A DNA stretch of 64,000 nt from Rhinopomastus cyanomelas (GCA_013400115.1 VXBP01003612.1:295440-359439), one strand, 5' to 3'; shown: positions 21,938 to 33,500, numbered from the stretch's first letter. Translations and numbers: made by a program. Notes: generated by a model from the letters alone, not told the origin.

Positions 21938-23644
21938 TCAGTGCAGCCGCAGGAAGAAGGACACCACCAGCCCCAGGGAGAGGAAGAAGAGGGCTGGGCT
22001 GCTGCAGAGGGGGCTCCCGTTGCCAGTGGGGATCTGGTGACTCGTGGAGGGGGTGGCCTTGGTCACGTCCCCTTCTTCTTCCTCTACCGTGTCTCCCTGA
22101 CCAAAGGGCTGGAAGAGACAACCCGAGAGGCAGGAGTCACTCCAGAGTGAAGCCCCCAACAGCCCTCACCTGGTGGCCCTGGCAGGCAGGCAGGAACTGG
22201 GGGCTACCCCAGTGCCCACACTACCCCTTTCCCTAGGGGACAGGCAGCCTGCACCCCTCAGCAATCCCTGCTGGTCTGGGGCTTTCCCAGGCAAAACGAG
22301 CTGTCCTGCACCTCCTCACCCTGTGTCTAGGCTGGGGCGGGCAGAAAGCAGAAGCTGAGGGTGGCCTCTGCCCCCCAGACACTGCGAGGAAGCAGCTGCC
22401 AGGGTGGTCCCCATGCCCTGCAGTGGAGGATGTGGGGTGCAAGAGCAGAGCAGAGGAAAACCCACACTGGAGCAGAGGGGAGGAGGAGGAAGGACCCCCG
22501 CAGGGGCTGTCGCAAGCAGGGAGGTTGTGGTTGATGTGTGAAATTAACAGTGGGGGGGTGGTTTCAGGGAGGTTCCCTTCCCTGTCTGAAGATCTGCACA
22601 GCCCCCACTAAGGTGTTGGTGTGAGGCCCCCCTGTCCTGGCTCAGGACCCCCATCAGGGGGGGTTTTTGCTCCTTTCCTGGAGCCTTCCGTCCCCTGAGA
22701 CTGCACCCAGCAGCGCCGTGGGACTCTGATTCCTTCCATGAAGCAGCCCCCACACTGGTCCACATCACTTCTTGGGTGGCTCAGTGCTGGGACAGAGTCA
22801 GGGATGAGCCTCAACACCCAGCCCCAGCCCCTCCCAGGCTCCAGGAGGGGTTTTAACTGGTTTGCCCAGCCACAGAGCGGGACTCCCAGCACAGAAACCC
22901 ACCCCACGGAGCCAGCAGCAGGTTTCAGCTGTGGGGAGTGTGTGAGCAAAATACTCAGGGGCAAACCTGCCCCTGCTACCAACAGGTCGTAGAAAAAGAA
23001 GTCAATCATCATCCCAACAGCTGCTCCAAGTAGAATCTTGGGATGGTTGAGCTGGAGGGGACCTCTAAGGGCATCACCTTCCCTGGAGGCACCAGCACGT
23101 TCATCGTTCATCGCTCCCACACAACCATCCCCACTGGGGAGGGAGCCGACATCCAGCCGCGCAGCAGCAGAACTGAGCCCCCAGAGAGCCTCCCAGCAGG
23201 AAGGAAAATAACCTCCAGAGGGAGAGGAGAGAGGAAAAGAGGCAGCTCTGAGCCCACCTGTGCCCAGAGCTATGGTTAGTGGCCCCACATTGGGCACAGG
23301 CTGGGACCAGCAGGCAAAGGAGAGGCTGCAAGGTGGGGTGGAGAGATGAGTGCAGAGCTCACAGGTATAAAGGAGGGTTTAAGAAGTCCTTCAGAAAGCA
23401 GTGTGGGGCAGAATCTGGATCCTGCAGGGCTCAGAGCAGGGCCCCTGGGAAGACGAGCAGAGCTGAGGCCAAAGAGCAAATCAGACTCACAAGGTCCCAG
23501 CTGAAGTGCAGCAGAAATTCTTCCAACCCCGCAGCCCCCCAAACCGCTGCCACCCCCACGGGACAGAGCCTCGTGCTGTGGGGTTTCTCTTACCATGCAG
23601 AGGGCGAGCAGGAGGAGCAGGTGGGCAAGCCGGAGGGGCTGCAT
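21938..23644 (-). CDS. CD52: CD52-like small GPI-anchored glycopeptide precursor
   Basis: CD52 is a tiny lymphocyte and male-tract surface glycopeptide held by a GPI anchor. Exon 1 is 23594-23644, encoding a hydrophobic signal peptide MQPLRLAHLLLLLALCM, then donor GTAAGAG. Exon 2 is 21938-22108 after acceptor TCTCTTCCAG, joined in phase 0, starting PFGQGDTVEEEEGDV. It has a Ser/Thr-rich stretch, one N-glycosylation sequon (NGS), small residues suited to a GPI attachment site (PLCSSP) and a hydrophobic C-terminus ALFFLSLGLVVSFFLRLH ending at the stop. Total 73 residues (76 if an in-frame ATG at 23653 is used). Two-exon layout, size and position between CRYBG2 and UBXN11 match mammalian CD52; primary sequence similarity is weak, as expected for this gene. 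A poly(A) signal follows. The name rests on architecture and synteny. Confidence 0.72.
23033..23090 (-). mobile_element. CR1 LINE 3'-end remnant
   Basis: TAGAATCTTGGGATGGTTGAG followed by GGAGGGGACCTCTAA resembles the reversed CR1 3' terminus. Short remnant within the CD52-like intron. Confidence 0.55.
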
Positions 23645-23670
23645 GGTTGCCACTCACGCTGTGCTGTGAC

Positions 23671-23677
23671 ACTTCCT
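23671..23677. promoter_or_regulatory. ETS/PU.1-type site upstream of the CD52-like start
   Basis: On the gene strand the sequence reads ATGAGGAAGTGTC, with the core AGGAAGT about 30 bases upstream of the start codon. ETS/PU.1 sites are typical of haematopoietic TATA-less promoters. Single short motif, so weak evidence. Confidence 0.35.
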
Positions 23678-23719
23678 CATCTGCTGACGGCGACTGCGGT
23701 CGGGGCTTTAAGAACAAGC

Positions 23720-24440
23720 AGTGGCCCCGTCTCGCCAGGCACAGCCCTCCCCTCTGTGCCAGCCCCACGGCCCCAAAGGGCTCCTTGACCCCAGGGCTGA
23801 TTGGGGAAGTCGCTGGCTGTGCTGTGGGGGACAGGATGCCAGTCATGGCTCTGCCAGCAAAGGCAGCGGGAGCCCCTCGCCCGGCCCTTTTCCCACCTCA
23901 CAAAACACTGTGGGGCAGCCTGAAATCCCACAGGTTGAGCTCTGCTGCTCCCTGCCCTGTGCCCCATACCCTTGGAGGACTAACAGTGGCTGTGGGCTCA
24001 CTGGAAGGGTTTGCAAACTGCTGATGATGGTTCAACAAGGGCTCTGGGTTCTAACTGGGTCTGAGCTGCCCCTCTCAGTTCCAGTGACACCCCTCACTCA
24101 CCAGGGTAAATGGATCAGGGAACCGCTTGCTTCCAGCCCTACAACATCCATCTCCTCACAGCCCATCTGGGAGCTCCCTCACCGGCTCAACAGCAGCAGG
24201 AGGAACCAAAAGGAACCTGCTTGATTAAAAAAAAAGAAGAGTTTAAAATAATTCAAGGTACTGAAACGTGTGGGGCCCAGACAGCAGCCGTCTGGTTTCG
24301 TGGCGGTGAAGCACACCCCAGCGCAGAGCGATCGCTGCCCCCAGCCAGTGGCTCCTCCACCAAAAGTAGCTGGGTTTTGTGCAGCTCTGAAGAGCAAAGG
24401 GAAATGCTCCATAAAAGGTGCTAAAAATGGATGAGGCTGA
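23720..24440. other. Intergenic DNA between the CD52-like gene and UBXN11
   Basis: No exon, tandem repeat or CR1 copy recognised. Contains a short A-run near 24230. Confidence 0.4.
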
Positions 24441-24443
24441 GTC

Positions 24444-24842
24444 ATCCCCTTATGAGGAGACATCGAGAGACCTGGGACCTTTCAGCTTGGAAAGGAGAAG
24501 GTTACGAGGGGACTTCATCCCTGTCTCTTAAGTCCATGAGGGCTGGGGGTCAAGAAGAAAGAGCCAATCTCTTTTCCCTTGTGCTCCTGGGTAGGACAAG
24601 GGGCACAGCTGGAGCACAGGAAGTTCCACCCCAGTATGAGGAGAAACTTCTTCCCAGTGAGAGGACAGAGCACTGGAACAGGCTGCCCAGGGCGGGTGTG
24701 GAGTCTCCTTCTTTGGTGTCTTTTCAGACCTTCTGGATGCAGTTCTGTGTGACCTGTCTTAGGTGCTATGGTCCTGCTCAAGCAGGGGGTTGGACTCGAT
24801 GATCCCTAGAGGTCCCTTCCAACCCCTGATGATCTGTGTGTC
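24444..24842 (+). mobile_element. CR1 LINE fragment
   Basis: Contains the forward CR1 tail 'GAGGAGAAACTTCTTCCCAG', 'GAACAGGCTGCCCAGGG' and 'CCCTAGAGGTCCCTTCCAAC'. Same variant as the copy near 59150-59605, with the shared stretch CCATGAGGGCTGGGGGTCAAG. Confidence 0.88.
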
Positions 24843-25294
24843 TGGAGAGCAGAGCAGCACAGCCGGGTGGGACAGGGGATGCACAGGGGAGGCTCCATGT
24901 GCTGAGGGGAGTTCAGAGAGTCAGCAAGGGAAAAGGAGCATGTAGCAGTGCCTGGGTTCAGGAAATCTTGCTAGAAAACAGAAGCAGAAGCTGCAGGTGA
25001 GGAAGCCAGGAGCAGCCCTACAGTGCACGGTGCCCCAGGTCAGGCTGTGTCTAGGCCACGGGCGTGCAGGGGTGGCTGCGGAAAGGGCATGTGGCTGCCT
25101 GTGGGGCTCCTGCCCCACACTGAAACACTCTGAAAGCAAACAGGGTTTGAAAAGGCGGTGTTTTGCAGGCAGGGCACAGGGCTGAGCACAGGCAGGGAGC
25201 AGTCTGGCCTGGGTAGACCTCTCTCCTCAGATGTCCCAGGCTCATCCATCCTCCAGATGTGGGAGCAGCTAACAGCAGGACCCAGATCACCCAC

Positions 25295-25790
25295 AGCACC
25301 ACAGAATCACTCTGGCTGGAAGAGACCTTTAAGCTCCCAAAGTCCCCCAGGGCCCCACTGAACCACATCCCTCACCCCACATATCCAGGGCTTTGAGACT
25401 TCTCCAGGCTCAGAGACTCCCCCACTGCCCTGGGCAGCCTGGGCCAGGCTTGGGGAACCCTTGTAGGGGAGAAATTGTTCCTCGGGGCAACCTGAAGCTG
25501 TTACTTGCTCCTGGGGAGCAGTGACCAACCCTCACCTGGCTCCGTCCTCCTGTCCGTAGAGAGCAAGAAGGTTTCCCCTGAGCCTCCTTCTCTCCAGTTC
25601 AACCCCCCAGTTCCCTCAGCCCCTCCTCACAGCACTAGCGCCGCAGCCCCTTCCGCAGCTCCGTTCCCTTCTCTGGCCCCGCTGCAGCCCCTCCCTGTCC
25701 TTCTCGTAGCGACTAAGGGGCCCAGACCTGATGCCAGAAATCGAGGTGGGGCCTCCCCAGAGCCCAATAGAGGGTCTAGGTAGCCACGGG
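25295..25790 (-). mobile_element. CR1 LINE fragment abutting the UBXN11 promoter
   Basis: Starts at CACAGAATCACTCTGGCTGGAAG and runs through reversed CR1 tail sequence to about 25790, ending about 30 bp before the ZNF143-type motif of the UBXN11 promoter. Confidence 0.85.
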
Positions 25791-25819
25791 CCAGCCTGCC
25801 CCACCCCCCTCCGCGCGGT

Positions 25820-25838
25820 GCATGCTGGGACATGTAGT
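25820..25838. promoter_or_regulatory. ZNF143-type promoter element
   Basis: Plus strand GCATGCTGGGACATGTAGT; its reverse complement ACTACATGTCCCAGCATGC matches the long ZNF143/SBS consensus ACTACAnnTCCCAGCATGC at every fixed position. About 90 bp upstream of UBXN11 exon 1. Confidence 0.75.
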
Positions 25839-25862
25839 CCCCAGACCGCCCCGCGCCCTGTC

Positions 25863-25868
25863 CACGTG
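25863..25868. promoter_or_regulatory. E-box CACGTG
   Basis: CACGTG, USF/MYC-class palindrome, between the ZNF143-type and X-box motifs of the UBXN11 promoter. Confidence 0.5.
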
Positions 25869-25899
25869 ATCGGCGCCGGACCAGTCGCAGCCGTCGCGC

Positions 25900-25913
25900 G
25901 TCGCCCTGGCAAC
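25900..25913. promoter_or_regulatory. RFX X-box
   Basis: GTCGCCCTGGCAAC fits the X-box consensus GTNRCC-N(0-3)-RGYAAC at all fixed bases with a 2-base spacer. RFX factors use this element to drive genes of cilia and sperm tails. It lies immediately upstream of the likely UBXN11 transcript start. Confidence 0.65.
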
Positions 25914-25949
25914 CGTCAACAAAGATGGCGGCGGCGTCCTGAGCGCGGG
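25914..25949 (+). other. UBXN11: UBXN11 non-coding exon 1 with YY1 site and 5-codon uORF
   Basis: AAGATGGCGGC at 25922-25932 is the YY1 initiator motif that typically straddles or follows transcription starts. The ATG inside it (25925) opens a frame of only MAAAS before TGA (25940-25942). The exon ends at 25949 with donor GTGAGT and splices to 27542. The 5' end of the exon is inferred. Confidence 0.6.
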
Positions 25950-26034
25950 GTGAGTGGAGGAACCCCCGTCGGGCTGGGACACCCCCCACCCCACCCCAGG
26001 GCGGAAGGGACCCCCCTCGCCACAGCGCTTCCCC

Positions 26035-26152
26035 GCTCCGGGACCCGCAAACCCCCTTCCCACCCCGGGGGAGCCCGCTCCCGCNNNNNNNNNNNNNNNN
26101 NNGCTCCGGGACCCGCAACCCCCCTTCCCACCCCGGGGGAGCCCGTTCCCGC
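26035..26152. repeat. Direct repeat of about 50 bp flanking an 18-N gap (26085-26102)
   Basis: GCTCCGGGACCCGCAA.. through ..GAGCCCGCTCCCGC is found on both sides of the gap with one or two differences. A GC-rich tandem array here has probably been collapsed in the assembly. It lies in UBXN11 intron 1, about 100 bp from the exon. Confidence 0.8.
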
Positions 26153-26319
26153 CGTCCTCTAGAGCCCCTTTTGCCCCCGATCTAAACACCAGGACAAACC
26201 TTCCCCCTGTGACGTCCCAGAGCACTGGCCCGGGCTGCGCAGAGAGGCTGGGGAGTCTCTGCTCTGGGGAGACCCCAAACCCGCCTGAACGTTCCTGTGG
26301 GAGCTGCTGCTCTGGGGGA

Positions 26320-26610
26320 TCACAGAATCACAGAACATTAGGGATTGGAAGGGACCTCGAAAGATCACCCAGTCCAATATCCCCAAAACAGCAGGATCCC
26401 CTAGATCCCGTCACACAGGAACTGGCCAGGTGGGTTTGAAATGTCTCCAGAGAAGGAGACTCCACAACCCTCTGGGCAGCCCCTGCCAGGGCTCTGGCAC
26501 CCTCACTTCTCACACTGATGAGGAACCTCCTCTGCTCCAGCTCACACCCACTGCCCCCTGTCCAGGTTGGGTGCCCCTGAGCAGAGCCTGGCTCCACCCT
26601 CCTACATGTT
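26320..26610 (-). mobile_element. CR1 LINE 3'-end fragment (UBXN11 intron 1)
   Basis: Begins ATCACAGAATCACAGAACATT and GGGATTGGAAGGGACC; belongs to the 'GAACATTAGGGATTGG' CR1 variant that recurs at 31029, 32684, 35792 and 52738. Confidence 0.9.
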
Positions 26611-26944
26611 TTGCAGTGATGGTACCTTGCTCTCTCCTACATTTACGTCCCAAATCAGATAAGTAGCAAAAGGCTTCCCACATCCTCAGCAAGCCCTAGA
26701 GCACGTTAGAGCCTCAACTATTTTTACAAGTCCATTCTAGGTCACATCCTTTCTATTAGATCTTAGAACAAAAACTCTCTTTCCACTGACAGTGAAGTTT
26801 GCTGCTGCTGTTAGACTTGGTGTTAATGCTTTTAGTTTTAAGCAGTTCAACATCCCCACTTTCTGCTTTGTCGTGCAGCTCAGGATGAGCCACGAGTCTC
26901 ACGGGGTTTTTCTGCAAGCCCCAGTTTGTGTTCACTCTTGTGTT

Positions 26945-27330
26945 TGTTTAGCCTGCAGGAGACTCAGGGGGGACCTTCTCCCTCTCTCCAGCTCCCTGAA
27001 GGGAGGTTGTAGTCAGCTGGTGGTCAGGCTCTTCTCCCAGGCAGCCAGCGCCAGGAGGAGAGGGCAGAGCCTGAAGCTGCCAGGGGAGGGTCAGGTTGGA
27101 TGTTACGAAGCCTTTTCTCACAGAAAGGCTGATCAGAGCCCCGAATGAACTGCCCAGGGCAGTGGCAGAGTCCTCATCCCTGGAGGTGTGGAAGGACAGC
27201 CTGGCTGTGGCCCCTAGTGCCCTGGTGTGGCCCCTGGGGTGATGTTAGGTCCTGGGCTGATGTTAGGTCCTGGGCTGGATGAGCTCAGAGGACTTCTCCA
27301 GCCTCAATCATTCTGTGATCCTCTGCTGCT
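26945..27330 (+). mobile_element. CR1 LINE fragment (UBXN11 intron 1)
   Basis: Forward CR1 tail from the GGTTGTAGTCAGCTGG.. segment to CAATCATTCTGTGAT. Of the variant with 'CTGGATGAGCTCAGAGGACTT', like 3633-4060 in reverse. Confidence 0.85.
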
Positions 27331-27544
27331 GAGACTGAGCCTTCCCCTGGCTGCTTGCTCCTAACAGGCTCCACACACACCCATTAGTCTGAGAGTGCTT
27401 ATGGGGCAGGATTAGGACACTCTGCTTTCTCCTGCCCTCGTTCCCTCAGAGTAAACCCCAGGATTTCTTTAGCTGCTGTTGGAGACATCAGAACTCAAGC
27501 ACTGACCTGTTTTTCTTCATGTTCCTCTTACCTCTCCTCAGAAG

Positions 27545-30500
27545 ATGACAGCCTGTCTCCCAGGACAAAGAATCCAGTGCAAAGCAGCCCACCCTCCTGC
27601 TCAAAGCGGGGCAATGCTGAGGAAGAAGAAGCAGGGTAAAGTCCCTCAGTGACTGGGGGATTTGAGGCCATCACAGTTTCTCAGTGACGGTCTTGTGGAC
27701 TCCCTAGCCCAGCCCAGGGCTGGCTCCTGCTGGCCCCATCTCACACACCCAGCGTGTGGTCAGTGACGCAGCCGTCCCCCTACCAGCCAGGAGCTAAGGG
27801 ATTTCTACCCAGCACCCCAAAAGGCCCTACCTGCTGTGGCAGAGCAGCAGTTGCTGCGTGGGGTTGCCTGTGGCACAGACTTTAGAGGGGTAACTGCCTG
27901 TGTCTGTCCTCTCAGGTGAAGCTCCCAGTGACGAGGAGTTCTTGTCCACCAAGATGCAAAAAATCACTCTGTTGGAAGAAAAACTAGAGGAACAAGCACA
28001 GGAAATCCAGCTGAAGGTAAAAATCCTGCACCTTACTGGTCTGTGCTGTGCCCTGCTGTGATGGGTGAAGTCACACCAGCGTTACACCTGCTCAGCCCTA
28101 GTTTGACTGAAGCCAGCTCAATCTGTCCCCTGCTCTGCTAATTGCACAACCAGCCTTTGCAAAGCAAACTCGGTCAGAGGCAGGGGAGAGCAGACAGCCC
28201 CTGCTGAGGCTTCTTAGAGCAAAGAGTCTCAGTGTCCTGGCACTGGCAGCAGCCCCTGCTTGGCTTCAGACCTTTCTTTTCCTCCTTTTGCTTTCTGAAG
28301 CAGCTGTCGTAACAGCAGAGTCATCCTACAGATGCAGGGCTGGTGATTCTGTTTGTAGCCCAGCCACCCAGTGCAGGTCAGAGCATGAGCTGTGCCTGAG
28401 TGAGAATCACAGGGGTATGAGTTTGTGTGGCTGCCTGCAGCTCTTGTGTAGATGGAGGAGGAACAGATAGAATCACAGCATCATTTAGTTGGAAAAGACC
28501 TTTAAGATTATCAAGTCCAACCCTTAACCCCACTATTCCAACCCACCCTAAACCCTGTCCCAAGCTCCAGATCTCCACAACTCTGAAACAGGTCCAGGGA
28601 TGGTGATTCAACCCCCTCCCTGGGCAGCCTGTGCCAAGGCCTGAGGACCCTTTCCAGGGAGAATTTTCTCCTCATGGCCAACCCAAACCTCTTCTGGTGC
28701 AGCTTAGGGCCATTTCCTGAGACCACCCTCCTTTCAGGTCAGACTGTCACTCACCTACTCTTGAAGCAGGATATTTATATCCCATCCCTCATTTGAGCCT
28801 AATTAAGGTATTTGTGAGGTGGCAGAGCTTTTCTAACCCTCATTTTACCCCATTCTGGGTGGGGTGAGGTGGGTGCAGCCCTAACTCAACTGTGCCTCAA
28901 GGTCCAGAAGGCCAAGACACTAAACCAGGTTGTTATTTGTTCTCATCCTGAAGGACAAGAAGATTGCTGAACTTGAAGAGAAGATAAAGACTCTTGAGGA
29001 AGAAGGAGGTAAGAATTGTTCTACCCTTGGCACCTTGGTCTTACCCATAGGAGAAGCAGAGGACAGCAGGCTTGGAGACCTCTCTGAGCCACCTTTGCCT
29101 TAAAGCCCAAGAGCCTGTTGGCTGAGTGGTATCAGTTACAGACACGTGGTGGCTTGCCAGAGTGGATCCACACTTGCATCTGTTACTCAACTCCTCTGGC
29201 ACAGCACGAAACATCATTTCCTGACCTATTTTCTACAGGCTACCAAGTTCCAGTGAGCACAGGCCAACCATGCAGGTACCTGAGGATGGCCAGAGAAAAG
29301 AACTGTAAACACTGTGTGCTCAAACAGCCTGGAAAAGCAGAGCCACTCACAGCTAAGCCAACCCAAATATCTCCTTGGAGCCTCAAACAGTATTACAGGG
29401 CCTGTAACTTTATTATATAGGACACTCAGTTGGCCTGTAAGGCAGCCTAACACGAAATGAACCCAGCTTTGAGTCACTGAAGGGTTTTATTTCCCCCCCA
29501 TTCAGTTTCTTGGAACCCAGCAGCTCTCCAGCTGAGCTCAAACACGGTCCCTATAACGGCTGAACCACCTCATTAGCACAAAGCTGTGGTAGGTTCTCCA
29601 TTTCCTGAGCAGAGAACAAGACTCTGCCTGTGAAACCACAACTGATGGCTTGTAGCTCATGGTGCATTGTCCTACCTGCTCAGCCTAGGCTTCTGGATCC
29701 AGCTTCAGTGGCCACCTGCTCCTGTAAGACCGAGTAAGCAGAGCAATTCTCACCGTGTCAATGCAAACAGCTCCATGGGAATCGGCCTCCTGCAGCACAA
29801 ACCCACCAGTAGCAGCCACAGTTGTCTTTCAGCCTGTCAGCATCTTGATCAAACTGCTGTGGGTTGAACTGTCAGGGATCAGGATGAAGAGTGTGTGTTC
29901 AGCTCCTGTGTCATGGGGACTAGAGTTCACTCACAGTACAGGCAGACAGTGCTGAGGCTTCTGCAGCGTGTGACACAGGTCATCTACTGCTCTTATTTAG
30001 GCTAAAGCCCAAAGTCTTCCCTTTCAGAGACTCCTGATTCATCCACAGTCGAGGAACTGAAAATTAGGTGCCTTCAGCTGCAGATCCAGGTCTGGGAGAT
30101 GGAGGTGAGACACCTGCTTCACTTGCCCTAAGCCATCTGCACCTTCAGTTTGAGGCTGTTGCTCAGTCCCAGGCTGCTTCATCTTCTTCAGGCTGACACT
30201 TTGATCATCACAGTCCTTCACCTCATCCCTCTGAAAAGAAAGAATAGGCTGGGTGTGAGACACAGGGCAACAGGGGGGTATTTTTTAATGCACAAACCTT
30301 TGTGCTTCCTGATTTCCAGCCCTGTATAAATATCTTTCACACCTTCTACACTTTGGAGATGACTCTGTCACTCCTGATCACTTCATTCTCCCTTTCATCT
30401 GCTGCTAGGAGAGCTGCTGCTACCACCCTGCCACTGAGTTCATCTGGCTGCCAGGACCAAAAGAAACCCCAGCAGAAACCTTCCCCTTCTGCTTCTTGTA

Positions 30501-33500
30501 ATCATAGCTGACAAGTCCTGGGCTTCCATTTCTAGGGTTCTGAAGACCTGCTCTATGCCACTGACTTGTACTTTGTTCTTACAGCAGTTTTTAAGTTCCT
30601 GTGGAGTGGTTTGGGTTGGAGAGAGCTGGGAACAGCTGCAAGGTTCAGAATCACTCAAGCATGAGGAAGAGCTGCCAGCAGCGAGCCTCTGGAAGCCAGG
30701 TAAAGCACCAGCCCTCTGCTGAAGTGCTGTCCTAGCTCTGCTACCTGTTCAGAGGAGGAGAGATGTTCCCCAGAGCAGATAATCATGAAAGACACAGAAT
30801 TTGGGGTTTCAGACTTTGCAGTCCTGTGCTGAGGTCTTCAACATCAGTCCTTTTCAAGGACAAAGACACACAGTGGCTTAAAGGGAGCTGAGGCAGGTGG
30901 AACATTCGGTCTTTTATGAACCTGTGTTTCATAAGCCCCACCCAGGGGAGGAGGGAGATCCTGATGAACCATCTGAAGGGTCCCCTCGCTGCAGCTGCTT
31001 CCTGAAGAGTTCACATACCCTACACGGTTGAATCACAGAACATTAGGGATTGGAAAGGACCTCAAAGGATCATCCAGTCCAATCCCCCTGCCAGAGCAGG
31101 ATCCCCTAGATCCAGTCACACAGGAGCATGTTGATTGCTCTAATAACACCGATGTAAACCAGGTAGAAAACTGAATCAGATGCTCTGTGTACGTAGCAGC
31201 TGTAGTCACCTACCCACACTGCCTGGCCCCATCACTGTATTGTTTGCCTTTCCTCCCACAGCCACCACGTGAGTTGTTTAATTGAGACCTGATTGTGCTG
31301 ATGGGGTCCAAGCAGAGCTGGCAACTGCTTCTTAGGAAGTGGTATTGGAGAGAAAACAACTCGTAAGGCTTGGGCTGTACAGCCAGTGCTGCTTCCTGAG
31401 CACCGTGCAAATATTAGCTGATTAATCCTCCCCTCGTTTAGATGCAGGAGGAGAGAAGATGGGGGAAGCACTAGAAATTCTTCATTCTTTTTCTCTCACC
31501 TGTTTTTTTTAGCAGAGACTTCCCCCACCCTCCTTCATCGACATCAAACCATAAAAAAAGCAGAACAGAAAACACCAAAGGCTTCACCAGTGTCTACATC
31601 TCTTCTTTCATTTCCTCATTGGCTTCATCCTGCCACCCTCCTCCAGCACCCAGACAAACATCCGCAGCAGCGGCGAGAGGGAGCGAGTGGCCAGCAGCTG
31701 GCAGCCAGCTGTGTTTACACTGGCACTGCTGCGGCCAGTCTGCCCTGATCCCTTGATCCAATCCGACCAGTTCAGTTCCTGACTCGGTGCATTTTCCAGA
31801 GCCACATTAAGGGACAACACAAGGCTCCCAAAATCCCAAGGAAGAGGAGCTGAGTGTGGTCTCTGAAGAGCTGGCTGCTGGAGGTTTCACTCGTAGGGAA
31901 GGCTCCTGCCCTGTGGTTTCACACACACACCCATGGACGTGGGGCTGTGCCGCAGCAGCCGCCTGGCACCACCCTTTGAAAGCAAAATGCCAGCAGCCCC
32001 ACAAATGTTAGGGGTCACGTTCACAGAGAGCTGCTAAGTTACCTCCTTCCCTTCCCCCTGTAACTCTGATCTCTCTGCTGCAGGTGAATCAGTCGTTTCC
32101 AACCGCCCGATTGATTTTGATTTAATCCTGAAAAACGTGAAGGCTCTGAACACGCTGGCTGGGGAAGGAGCCTCCCACGTCGAGCACACGGCTGGGGGTG
32201 CTCGGCTCAGACAGCCAGCACCCCTCCCGCTGATGCTGTATCAAAACGGGGTTGTCATGTTTCGGCCCTACGAGGACCCATCCACACAGGTAGGGAATTG
32301 GACTCCTACTCACCTACTTTCAGCAGGAGTAGGGAGGTGATTGTCCACCTCTGCTCAGCACTGGGGGGGCTGCACCTTGAGCACTGGGTCCAGCGTTGGG
32401 CACCTCGGGACGAGACATCGAGGGGCTGGAGCGAGGGCAGAGGAGGGCAACGAGCTGGGGAAGGGCCTGGAGAGAATCAATCTGATGAGGAGAGATGGAG
32501 AGAGTTGGGGCTGGTTAGTCTGAGGAAGAGGATGCTGAGGGGAGACCTCATCACTCTCTACAACTATGTGAAAGGACAGTGTAGAGATGTTGGTGCTGGG
32601 CTCTTCTCACAGGTCGTTAGCTACAGAAGCAGAGGGAAGGGCCTCAAGCTTCCACAGGGAAGGGTTAGACTGGACACTACAGAATCACAGAACATTAGGG
32701 ATTGGAAGAGACCTTGAAAGATCATCAGGGTCCCCTAGACCAAGTCACACAGGAACAGGTGCAGGTGGGACATGATCAGGAAAAGGTTCTTCCTGAAGAG
32801 AGTGGTCAGGCACTAGACTGGGCTGCCCAGGGTGGTGATTGAGTCCCCATCCCTGGATGGGTTCAAAAGTCACTTAGATGTAGCGTTGGGGGAATCTGTT
32901 GGTTTAGGGGTGACCTTGTAGAGTAAGGCTGATGGTTGGACTTGATGATCCCAAGGGTCTTTTCCAACCTGAATGATCCTGTGATCAACTACTGAGCCTC
33001 AGGAGAGGGAGGATGAGAAAGAGGGCTGGTGAGCTCACCCAATCCTAAAAAGGACCAGCTATTGGGAGCTCCAGCTTCTCACCTGTCTTTTCACGGTGCT
33101 TTCAAAGACTGCAGCTTGGAGTGGAGGTTTTGAGAGATGGAGAATCTGGGTCTCCTAAGGAGAATTATCTGCAGTGCAGTAACACCCACAAATAGGAGCA
33201 GCCCGGAAGAAACAGAGAAGGACAGGATCCTTTAGGCTGGAGAAGATCTTTAAGATTACAAAGTCCAACCATTAACCCAACTGTCCCAGCCCAGCACTAA
33301 ACCCTGTCCTTGAGCAAACAGATTCCTCATGAGATAAAGCCTGAGGTGTGACAGAGCTCCCATTTTGTTTCAGCAATGCTTGCAGGACATTATGGACGGC
33401 TACTTCCCTTTGGAGCTGCAGAGGCACTTCCCGTGTGGTGCCCCATTGCAGGTAAGTGGTGCAGCACCCTACTCCTCAGCTTCCTGGAAGAAATGGCTCT

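Noticed and set aside
32298..32717. Frames resembling reverse-transcriptase-like peptides in CR1 copies here and near 47950, 15848 and 60746
   Set aside because: They come from the CR1 3' tail, are short and broken, and cannot encode a working ORF2 protein.
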